Source: Diphasiastrum complanatum (taxonomy: Eukaryota > Streptophyta > Lycopodiopsida > Lycopodiales > Lycopodiaceae). From it: 64,000 bases of DNA. The notes under the pieces are model-generated. The model saw nothing but the letters and a program-made list of their open reading frames with translations, was not told the DNA's origin and searched no databases. The stretch lies in assembly GCA_029204225.1 (NCBI GenBank), contig CM055108.1:2882348-2946347 (forward strand), written 5' to 3'. This document shows, one piece after another, positions 24,601 through 36,600 of this stretch. Position 1 is the first letter of the stretch. Each line of letters opens with the position of its first letter. A program made the position numbers and the translations under genes.

Positions 24601-27600
24601 ATAGGTTTGCTGCAGTCCATGCCGATGCTATGGATATATGGCATTCCTGGTTATTACACATAGCTTGGTTTCCATTTGGACCTGTTGATTGGTGCTGGTT
24701 TTTCCATATTACTGTTCGCCTATGGTGCGGATATTTGGATTGTTGCTCATTGTCAGGCTTGGCATATCCTGATGGCTTGGGTTATTTCCTCCGTTCCAGC
24801 TACTGTTTGTCTAGGTGATCTTTAGATTCCCCATCATTTCAGGTTGCTCCATATCGCTTGGTCTCTGATGTTGAGTTCCCACTTTGTTCTGGTTTCCCGA
24901 GACCATCAGAGTACCTTGAGAGAGTTCCTTCCCTCTCTTGGATAGTTTTTGGAGATGTTGCCGCCATATACTTCAGTATTGCTCATATGTGCTTTGATAC
25001 TCATTCCCAGCTACACATGGATATTGATCCGATGCTTGCTACTGATGTTGGGGTTCCTGTTCCTCGTTCCAGTGCATTTCTTCTATTCCTCACTTGTGCG
25101 CTTGGTGTGTACTTTGCGATTACGCTTGCGGCCAGTTCCGATGGGTCATCCGATTCTCCATCCGTTTTTGGTGTATCCTATGATGGATTGGTATGTCCAT
25201 ATGAGGTCTTTCTAGATGAGTTTTCGGCTATAGTTTCTCAGTTGGGGCCTCTACTATTTCTAGATTTGTTGCTATTGTTTTTATGCATCATGTCTTTTTA
25301 GATGATGCATTGATTTCTTGGACCTTCTGGAGCTTTTGGCATGCTGCTCTTCTCGTGATAGGGGCCTTGAAGGTACCGTGTGCCATTGCTACTTCTCATT
25401 CATGGGCCTTATGGATACCTTGGGCTTTTGACCATGCTGGTGCACATTTCTCCATTTTAGCTATCCTTTATCAAGATGATCTCTTTATGATCCATGTTTC
25501 CTAGCATATCGCTTGCATTTCCATGCTATTACAGTGTGCCTATCATCCTGCTTATGTTCCTACTCCTTGGTGCTGGTCTTTCGATGCTGCTATCTTTTCT
25601 TGGGGCACCTATATCACGGAGTTTGCACATATGGTTGATGGTTATGTGTATGATGCAGCTATTCGCGATGAGTGTCCATCTCTTTTCCAGTTTCCTTATT
25701 GGTTTCCCGTTGCTAGCAGTTCTACCTTCTCAGGCTTTTTGGATACCTTGGTATGATGTCCCTATCTTTTGGGTTGATCCTCTACTATCTTGGGCATTAC
25801 GGATACCTTGGCATTCTTGGTTGCTGCTTGATCTTCTGGTTCCTTGGCATTCCTGGTTGTTCCATATTGCTTGGTTTCAGATGACGCGGCCAAGATGTTC
25901 CCTTCGTCGCCTTGATGTTGATCCCGAGCTGTTCCCTTTCTTACCAGCTGCCATTCACTAGGTTCGCCTTCACCATAGTCGATGCTGTCGGCAGAGTTAG
26001 TTTTTGGTCCAGTTGGATGGTCGTCCTTTTGAGGAGGCCACATGGGAGCCTATTGATGTCTTTTATCATACACCATCACTTGCGGATCAGGATCGTGCTC
26101 TTGCTACACTTGTTGATTCCTTCACATCAGATGTTGTTCTAGTTGTTGATGCACCAGGGCCTGCTGCTGTTTGATCCAGTTTCTTTTCGGCAGTTGGGTC
26201 TTTATTTTTGTGTCGGGGAGAGTTATGGACTTGGCTCATTACATTCGCTGCGTCCATTTACATTTACTTTACTTTATGCATAAGCAGGCCTTGGGCCCTT
26301 TTTATTCAGTAGTTACACTTAGACTATATGGTTGGCCTTTGGCCTTATTATTCATTATTAGGCCATTTGGACATATGACTGGAGAGTGGGGGCCTTCTTG
26401 GAGGGCGCACTATTATCCCTCCCAGTTGGGCCCTAGCCACCGGAAGCTTCCTTCTAGGGCTTCCTCTTGGCTATAAGTAGGGAAACTGTGTCATTTGTTA
26501 TTCAGCTGATGATATTGATCTTTCTCTTTAGTCTCCTTAATCTCTCTCTTTCCTGCTTTCTAGGGTTAAGTCTTGGTTATGTGCTGCTTTCATAGCTTAA
26601 GTCTTGCTTATGTGATGCTTTCATAGCTTAGCTCTAGATCAGCTGTGGCTCTATTCGTAACTGGTGGACCAAGAAGATGGGAAACCGGATACAACAACAC
26701 GACTGAGAAGGATTGCCAGAATAGGTGATAGCAGGTCAGCAACATGGATTAGGAGTTTGGATTCAAGGTTATCGAGATCTCTAGCTTTACGGGTCTTCAT
26801 TTCGCTTAGTGGCTGCTAGGACCATGTTTGAGATGAAGTAGGTGAACTCGGATGGATGAGGGGAGATCAAAACTGGAGCATCAGTAGTTATGGTATAAAG
26901 TGTGGTGGCGTAATCAGTCCAAGTACGTAGGTCGATTAAAAGAGGAGGTGGAGCATGGAGAATGAACTCACGCCAAAATGTGCCTGTGGAAGAACTGCAG
27001 AGGAGGTCGAGAAGACGTTTCCCTTCAGAATCCTCGTAGGTACGCCTTTTGTAGTGAAGGAAGCGATGGAGAGAATGGCGGGTAGAATGGAGGAGGTGTG
27101 GGGCATGTATACGTGCGTGTGTCACAAGAGAGTGTTGGGAGCAGCATTCATCATCAAACCAGGGATGGTATGTGAGTTTAGAGGATGTGGACTTTTTGTT
27201 TCTATGAGGTTTGGAAGGGAAGGCTAAAGAGGTAGTGTTGTGGAGTGACGTGGTGAGGAAGGAGGCTTGTGACTCTAATGGACTGTTGTGTGGGAAATGG
27301 TGAAGTTGCACTAGGGTTGCTTAAGAGATCTAGGTGAGGAAGATTTCGGTTGAGGCTGATGGGAAGGGGAGGCAAAGGAGGCAATTTTATGGAGAGTAGT
27401 AGTGGAAACGGTGGCCTAAGACTCCAAAGGAACATCACGAGGAGAGAAATGGAGTAGGGCTATAAGAGATGCGTGATAAAGAGGGATGAAGGCTTCTTGT
27501 ATTAAGTGTATCTCGGTGCACAACTAGGGGTAGAAGTAGGGTGTGTGGTAGGGCGTATGATGTGTCCAAGATACAAGGAGAGGCGTGAATTGTTGGATAA

Positions 27601-30600
27601 GGTGGTGGAGCAGATTTGAAAGTCAGAGATGAAAGGGATAAAAGAGGGTGATCCCATGAGATTATTCACTATGAGGGTGACAAGTGAAACCTCTAGAGGC
27701 TGGCCAATAAGTTAAGCCATCGAAAATGGCTAACTCATGGGCTTCTCCAAAATGAAGCAAGTGCTCTCCATACATCATGACCGGTCCCTTCTCATTAGCA
27801 AAAATCTTGGTCATACTCAAAATCGTCATCATCAATAGCCTGTATTGGAAGCGAATAGAGAGCAACTTGAAACAGTGTCTAACGAGAAGCAGTTCTAAAA
27901 TTGCCAGTCAATAGTAGATGTCCTTGCTCTGAGTAACGAATAATATATGGGGATAGAATGACATATGGAGAATTGGCACAATTGGCAAAAGAGGATAAAG
28001 TAACATATTGCCATTAAGGTATCCTTGTCCAATCCAATACCCTGTTCGATGAGGCGATTCTAAAGATAGCGTGCACGTTCATCCTGATTGATAAATTCAG
28101 GAATCAATTGTAGAGTCTTTCTATATAAGCATGCAACTCCACTTGAACCTCTGCCACTTGTTGATTATGTCTTTGCCCTATGTGCTGAACACTGTCTAGA
28201 CCAACGAAACTTGGGTAAACCTCTCTCACGTCTCTCATGCGTCTCAGTGAACAATATTATATCCCCCTATGTGATGAAGCCAAATAAATCCCTAGCTGCA
28301 GGTGATGAGTGAATCCCATTACAATTCCAAACTCCAATCCGCAGTCCATTTCTATAAATGGCTATCTTGCCCGATTCACAAGCTTTTTGGAAGGCTTTCC
28401 TCAGCCCGTATGTAGGTATGTGGCATTGTCTTTTTTTTGTTCTCCAAGCATGATCCATCCCTTTACAAGTATGACCAAGTTTAGTATTTAAGAAACTACT
28501 AGCTTCTTGCATTGCATCTTGGTTGTCGGGAATAGCCACATTGAATGCTTTTTGTTCTCTCAATTTCTCTCAGAAAGTGTAGCAACAATCAAATTGGTAT
28601 GTGGGTGACTCTTATCATTGTCTTTTTTGATAAATGAGGCCCATGTATTGGTAGACGTCTCCAATAACAGTAGAGAAAATATACGAAGTATGACTTCTAG
28701 TAGCACAAAATGAAACTAAAAGACTATTAAAACAATGTAATAGTAATGGTAATGGTATAGTGTCTCTGGTAGCTCTATGAACAGCAGTGGCTATCATAGG
28801 CCCTACGAATAAATGTTATCTATCTAAATACCTCTACTATCATTGTTTATGTATCATACTAGTCTAAACCCTGATCCCTAGTATTTTTAGGCCTAACTTC
28901 TTTAGAGATGTGTATTATGCATATCGAAATGTGTACATCTTAACAATATTTGTAATCATATTGCATTTCAGACTATATGTAAGATCTATAATATTGGAAC
29001 ATGAGTTACGAATTTTATAGGCTGTTCCAGAATATCAGTAATTTATATGTACATAGTACATTGTTGAAGTAGTATTGTGTATACAGTGGCATACAGTTTG
29101 AAATATAAATGTACATGTATGATGTAATATAAAGACGCACTAAAAAAAGAGAGCATGCATTTTGGAATTCTAGGAGGCCAGAACTCTTGAACTACAGCTT
29201 TTTGAGTGAATTATTCATGATATTTTCTTGTTGTAAAGATTGATATATTTTGTGACATGTTATTTCTAGTGCTTGTAGGCGTTCTATAAGGCAGCAAAGC
29301 AAAAATTTGATGCTGATCCTGCTTTTAAGGAAAAGGCACAACAAGCTGTAGTTCGACTTCAGGTGTGTTTATCAATGGAGATCAATCTGTTTTAGTACTT
29401 GAAATAGCAAATAAGAAGAGATGCTACAAGTATATGCAGAATCTCCTTGACATGCATTATCCCTTATGCAGATCCCAAATCACTATTATGAGAATCCAAA
29501 GTGTTATTAATTTGTGTAATTATGCTCTAAGTCATCCTTTATAGAAGTCTATTCTTCTTGTTTGTTCTTATCTCATAATATACTGGGCATAGAAAGAGCT
29601 GGTGCTTCTCACCATGGTTTGGTTTTAGTCTACAAAGTGTCGAGTTGCTTTGGAAGCTTTGCGGTCAAAGTTGTGCATTAGGATGCATGAATGTCCTTTT
29701 GTCTTTTAAGAATGTTTAAAAAAAAATGAGCTTGACCATCTATGTTGCGTTTATGTCCTGATCATGGAATCTCAGCAGAGGAACATATACAGAAGTTTGT
29801 AGGCATGAAAGTTGAGATCCACAATGATGATGTCATCATTGTTGACCAAATGTTAGACCGTAGCACATTTCTTGAATCTTAGACACTACTTGAACACTCT
29901 GGGGGTAGGAAAACTTTGGTTCAGGGACAAATAGAAGGTTCGTTGATCAGAATTTCTACTGATGAAAGAAACTCTACTGGAGAATATCCAAGTAGGGGAA
30001 CTTCTCTTGAAGTTTAGAAAGTTTGGGTTTTGCAGTTTTCAAAAGTCATTTGATACTTGGCAGAACAAGAAACAACTCGGCTGATTACTATCAACATGAG
30101 CAGAAGTAAGAGGTGAACCACCATTGGGTAAGCAGGAGTGGCGTATTCTTCTAGCTTATTTGGGCTATGCAGGGATAGGCTAAAGCATGTTATCATTGTT
30201 TATCGTAGTAAATATCACAAGCTAGCTGGTGCCTTTTTAACACTTATACATAAGGATGAGGTTGCACTGGCAATAGTTGCTGCTGAAAGATGTTAAGAGG
30301 GGAAGAGCCTCCAGCATTGCCTGGGGAGGAAGGAGAAGTGTCATGTATCCATCTTGAGGAAAGGAGAGGAAGAACGGAGCATCTTTACCAGCAGGGGCCT
30401 TGATTGGTAAGACACCCCTCACCCACTAGAATTCCCTGAGCATACATCATTTTCAGCCAACCTGCTGAGTACCTTTCCCAGTTTACAACATATAGACACT
30501 CTTTGTCCACTGTAGAGTGTGGTGACAGATTCACAAAGCTATGTTGTTTGCTTACAGAGCTTCATATTGTCGACCTTATTGGTAGATTTGTAGCAAGTTT

Positions 30601-33600
30601 ATGAGGCCCAGTCGGCTATGATATGCAATCATTCCAACCTCCTCCATAATTATCTACATCAGCATGCTTCTTCAATACCTAAGCCATCAACATGACGGTA
30701 ATGTCATCAGAGATGTCTTAAAACCTTTGCTTGGTGTCTGCATTTTAGTTTATTTTCATGATATTCTTGTCTATAGTACCTTGTTGACTGCTCATTTTGA
30801 CCACTTGACATCCATTTTCCAGCTTTTGGTATGTTAATCAGCTCTATGCCAAAAGCTCCATTGTTTCTGAAATAGAAATTCCAAAGTTTTAGTTTGAGCT
30901 AAAGACTGTTGGAGATATGAGCGTCATATCCATTATGTACGACATTATGACTTTGCAGAAGTTGTCGACAATGTGCTACTTCTTTAGTTAGTCTATTGTG
31001 GTGTAGTAGTTAGCCTCTCAATTTTTTGATCACATTAATCCCCTTGTGATGTATGTAATGTCATTGTTTATTTACCGTACTTCCAATGTACTCAACATAT
31101 CAAATGGTTACATAGGCCACTGTGCCGCAATTAATTTGATCAAGGGAACTTCGGTCCATCTATGTGGAAAGGACTTGGGATAGATAGACTATATGTGAGG
31201 AGACAAATTCTCTATGTAGCATCATCTCTCTCATTGTATCATTGCCCAATTTCTCTAATACAGGAAATGTGTGTTCTCTCTCCCTTCTTCTCTGTAATAT
31301 CTTGAACTCATTGCTGTGTGCTCTGATCTTCAACATGGTATAAGAGTTAGTGATAGTTTATTACAAGCTAAGATTTAGCATCTTTTAGAAAATTTTCTAC
31401 TTTTAGAAATTCTATAAATAGGATTGCCGTTGGAAGCTAGCATGATTGAAATGTGCTTGCTTTGAAAATGGCTACAACAACCAAACAACTGTCATGACCT
31501 TGTTGGGCTTTAGGAAGTAGTAGTATGAAAATTCATGGAAATATTAGTCCATTGGTGATGAGGATTAGGCAAATGTTGGAAGAGGTCATATGTCTTAGCA
31601 CAGGCATATTTGTTATGGGTATAAAAGGTGCAAATATGGACAAGTTTAAAGGCAAGGATAAGAACAATGACAAGATGTTTGAGAGATGATTTAAGGCCAC
31701 TTGACATAGTCAAAAGAACCGTCTATAAAAGGATATTAAAGGATGAACCATAGTAGGAAAATTGGGACTGGGCTTTACTCAAATGAGTAGCAAGGCCTAA
31801 GAACATGCAGATGATAGAATGAACTTTTAGATGGATTCAAACAAACAATATTCTTAGAAATAGAGAAACCAAAGAACTTGATCTGGGAATCAACAAAAGT
31901 ACACTTGGAGTGTTTGGCATACAATCAGTGATGAGGTAAAAGCTTAAAAACAAAAGTCTAACATCCAATGTGGGAACTCATAGAAGAATTGTAAACAAGG
32001 ATATATATAATTAAAATAAGAAAAGGTTTAAAGATTTTTTTCATAACATTCTTAAATGTTGGTGGGCCATTAGTAGCACCAACAGGTAAGAAACAAAACC
32101 TATATAGGCTAGGAATTGTCCAAATAGCTGTCTTGGGTTTATTCCTAGGATGTATACAAATATGATGATACCCAGAATGAAGATTGAATCTACAAAACAA
32201 ATAGGCTTTATCCCGTTGGTCAGAAAGATCCTCCATGTGAGGAATCAAGCATTAATCATGAATAGTAAGTTGATTTAGAGCATGATAATCATTACAAAAA
32301 TGTGTAGTCCCATCTTTTGTAATTGATAAATAAAATTGGAGCACCAAAAGGACTTTGACTAGTGGCAATAAGGCCATGTGGCAATAGATTAGCTAATTGA
32401 TGTTTTCTCTTGGCGAGACATGAGATGAGGGTCCTTAAAAGCTGGGATTGCACTAGGAACAAGATCAAGGCGGTGGTTGACATCACATAAAGTGAGATTT
32501 ATCAAACATATGATGATGATGTTGTAAAAAATAGAGATGGCTGGGGGATTAGGATCAAAGATAATGGGAATAGCAAAATGATCTCACAAGAAAGTAGCAA
32601 AAAGACCTTCAAGAAGACTTCAAATAAATTGTTTGGCAAAAAACAAACTACGAGCTAGATCAAAATCGATGTCAACAAAGGTGTAAGGATGATCATCTTG
32701 GGTTAGAGGGAGACACAAGTTCAACATCCCCAAGTGAAGCAAACCAATCAACTAGAAGAATAGTGTCGTAATACATAAATGGCGATTATATGCAAATGAC
32801 ATAATTGGTAAACTCTCCAATACGATAGGTAGTACCTTGGAGAACTCACGTACTATTGTAGGAGTGAGAACTAGTAACTTTTCACCAAGGAGTGGAGATA
32901 TTTATAGCCATGTATAGTGGGACTTCCATGGACACGTTAGTGCATCACACCTGTTTGATGGTGGTTGACATGTTCTCTAAGCAAGCTCATGATATTGTAG
33001 TTCATAGTTGTATTATAGCAAAGCAATGTGTAGGCCTATATTTGTGAGAGATTTTTAGGCTACATGGTCTCCCTGGTGTTGGATTATTCTCCTTCTTACT
33101 AATCGACTAATCGGTTTTAATCGTCATTCATTGTTTATCCAGTTCTGCGGATTTTCCCATGTTTTTATACAGTTTGTAGATTTACAGGTGTTTTTACACA
33201 GTCTGCAGAAATACACGAAGTTTGACAATACTGTCACCTTTTTAAGGACATTGTCGGGTTTCTTGCAAAATGCCGACACTGTCTCGAGTTTGTTTCTTTT
33301 CGAGTTGGGTTCGACCTATCTTTCACACACCTCTTTCCGACACCTGGTTGCATTGTCACTAGTAGGGATACCCACTTCACCTCTTACCTTTGGACAAAGA
33401 TCATGTGTATATTGGAAATCTAGATATTGATGGGCATTGCAAGGAGTGGCAAATGGTCAGTTAGAGGTCCTTATACTTGTATTGAAGGATTATTTGTGGC
33501 ATTTTGTTTTATCTATGGGCAAAGACCAGGATCTGCATAATGTGTCTGGCAGGGTAATGTTATGATAGTTCTATTACTAGCAATATTGATGTATATCCTA

Positions 33601-36600
33601 TTCTAAGAGCATAACAGAAGTAAAAAGTTACTATGGCTATGGATTAAGTCCATCTCAATGATTCTTAACCATGGAATGAATGAAAAACTTAGAAACCACT
33701 TTCATCGAGAAGAAAAAGCAATTAAAAAGCTGGAAAAGCACCACCAACTCCACCTTTTGATTGATGCAAGCACTAGCTTTGATACCACTATGAGGATCAC
33801 GTCTTGTAAATCAAAAGGCACCAAAAGAATCATTTATGGAGCCAAACCACACAACCAATTAGAAACTGTAGATCAATCCACAATAGCCTCACCCCTCAAG
33901 CCATCGGGTGTGAATGTTGATGAGGAGAGGAAATTGGAAACTAACAACTAAAAGTTGGAAGTGTAGGAGGGCAAGTTTCCGTAAGGCATATATAGACCCT
34001 ATGATGCATGTGCATGTGCCATGCAACCCTGGTACACCCCTAACCCCAAGTGGAGTCATTATTCATACCACCCAACTTGAACAGTTCCACACCTCTTTTA
34101 TGAGAAATTTGGACTTTCACTGATGTAGGTTAGTCATAATATAGTCGTCGAACACCATGCATTTCTCCTCATGTCACAATTGGAGTGCTTGGGGTCCTCT
34201 CAAGGTTATGAATTACATATTTGACCTTGAGTTGAATTTCGAGGCATAACTAATAATCTCTAACATTAGAGTGCCAAAAACCCATGTCAAGGATAATCCA
34301 AGTCCTCAGCACTGAGCATGGACTCAACGCTACCACATGTCACTATCTGGATGATATGGCACATAGCTTCAATGTGGCTCATGACTAGAAAAAATTGGAT
34401 ACATGGTTATTGACTTGGACTTGGGACAAGCCCCCAAGCTGTGGCTGTGTAGTTAACTAACTATATTTCTACTTTACTTCTGCACTCTCCCTTAAAGTAT
34501 TGAAACTTTATCTTTCATATCTTCCATCATGAATCGATGGGTTGTCTCACATACACTTGCTCATCCAGGACAACATTCAAGAATACAAATGGAACATCCA
34601 TCCGAGTTAGCTTGTAGCCAAAATGTGTAGCTAAAGCAATCATAACACTAGTGAGATCCACTTCACCACTAGTGCGAATGTCTCCTTGTAGTCTATGTCC
34701 TCATGTTATGCATAGCCCTAGCCCTTGATGTAGTGCAGGCATCCCAAAGGGAGCCGGGAACCACGACTTAGCTTCCCAACCTTCAACTCTTGCCATCCAA
34801 ACCCACTTGACATACAAGTAGCCAACTCGCCAACAACGATCAGACTTAACCAACTTGAAGTTCTGAAAACCAACATTGAGATCCAACCTGGCGCCATGCC
34901 AGATCGGGGGTCCCGATGTGGGTGACTTCCCTCCAAGCAAGCCGCCCGACATACATCAAACTTAACCAACTCGAAGCTTCGTTACAAACGAGTAACATCC
35001 ATTCCAAGCAAGCGGTCTGACTTACATCAGACTTAACCAACTGAAAGCTTCGTCACGAGCGCTGGAAGCCAACCTGGCGCCACGCCAGACTGGACAGCCA
35101 TAAACAGGTAACTTCTACCCAAGCAAGCCATCCAACTCAGCCGACAGGTTAGAGCCCGTTCCCCAAGAGCTTAACCCATTCACGTTCATGCAAGGAACAC
35201 TCAGAACCACAAGCCGCGACAGATATGGAGACAACCAGTTCCTAGACCAAATGGTCCCGACGGCATACCGCTGGCGTCCCGGGATATGACCCTCAACTAT
35301 GTGCCAAATATAAAATTTGAAGCGGCCTTACAACTGGCGCTTTTACCGAACACTGAAACCCAGAAGGTAATCAGAGTCAGTTTGAGAAAAATCCCACTTT
35401 ATTGATAAATCTGAGAAGGTTACATTTCAAGTGTGTGACCGACCCTAGTCTCCGGGGCGCTAGCATGCCAAGGTGAGTGCCAGGACAACATTCCAGCAAG
35501 GGAGGCTGAGACTTGGTTGGAGCTCTCCCTGAGTCGCAACCCGCACTCCCCTATAGTATTGGTGGGATTCGGCACCCCCCCTCATACCAAGTACTCTACC
35601 CAGGCTAGTAAAGCACGTTTTTCTCTCTCTAGGATTTTCTCTCTCTAGAAAGTCATTTTCTTTCTCTAGAATTTATTGATCCCCAGGCTTCCTTTAATCA
35701 TGCCTAGATCGTGTGAGGTGATTGCACATCGATCTGAGCTCTTTGGACTTCGCTAGAACCGATCAAAGATTTTCAGCCATAGGAACTTGGCGCCGGCTAG
35801 ATTCTGGTCACAGTGGCGCCGGGAGCGACGCCGGTGCCGGGAGCAGCAGGGGGCGCTGCTGGCGCCGGGGACAATGCTGGCGCCAGTGGCGCTGGAAGTA
35901 AAGCTTGTAAAGGTAGCTTTACAACACTTGACCACAAGCCTTGCTTCATGCTTTACTATAGCACCATCGATATGATGCTGTTTGATAGACCCACTTATGG
36001 CCAAGTCGTCTCTTCCTAAGTCAACTAAATTCCACCTTTTGTGCTTCCCAATGACATTCAACTCTTCCTCAGTTGCATTTTGCCAAACTGAACTCTCCTT
36101 AGCTTTCTCAAAACATGACGGTTCACAAGAATTGACAATGGTAGACATCAAAACATTATTTACCTGAAATAAACCTGGAGCTCTTCTCTCATGTGAGGAT
36201 CTTTGAAGCTCTCCCTCTTTGCTAGACTCGGATACATCATGACCAATTAAGAGTTCTTGCAGGTACCATTGATTCTCATACTTCACAAGTTGCTCATCCC
36301 TACTCTGAGAACCTTTTCACAGCAGCAACGTGATGTCTCTCTCATGTCGAGGGCAATGCTTTTGTTGTTAGGGGAGTACTACTATGGACATCTGGACAGT
36401 CATCACAACAGAACAATATTTGAGAGTGTTTGTACTGTTTTGAATTATAGTCATGGGACCCAACCAAATTTATTTTATGCTCCATTTGTTAGTGAAGGTT
36501 CCTATTTATTATTTCGTAAGCTTTTATGGACCTTTCCAGATGACTCCCATTTGAGCCTGTAGGAACTCACAGGCTGCTTCATTATCTAGTACCTTGTTGA

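Larger units (their letters stand above)
20479..26667 (+). mobile_element. Gag-protease LTR retrotransposon without RT, TSD ggtgg
   Basis: 6.18-kb element bounded by two 442-bp LTRs (20,484-20,925 and 26,221-26,662) and 5-bp target duplications ggtgg (20,479-20,483; 26,663-26,667). The LTR ends are AGTTA...TAACT rather than TG...CA. An initiator-Met tRNA primer site follows the left LTR directly, and a purine tract (gtcggggag) abuts the right LTR. It encodes Gag and a retropepsin, then a long degenerate region, and ends with a chromodomain-like remnant. No RT, RNase H or integrase core was seen, so it must rely on enzymes from other elements. The LTRs differ at roughly a dozen positions by eye, so insertion was fairly recent. 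Confidence 0.85.

Noticed and set aside
24105-25301. Hydrophobic frames as a captured membrane-protein gene
   Set aside because: They shift frame repeatedly, contain internal repeats and lie inside an LTR element; no family recognised.
35160-35780. Possible integrated pararetrovirus in the 1.2-kb insert
   Set aside because: No movement, coat or RT motif was found, and the ends and TSD fit an LTR-type insertion.
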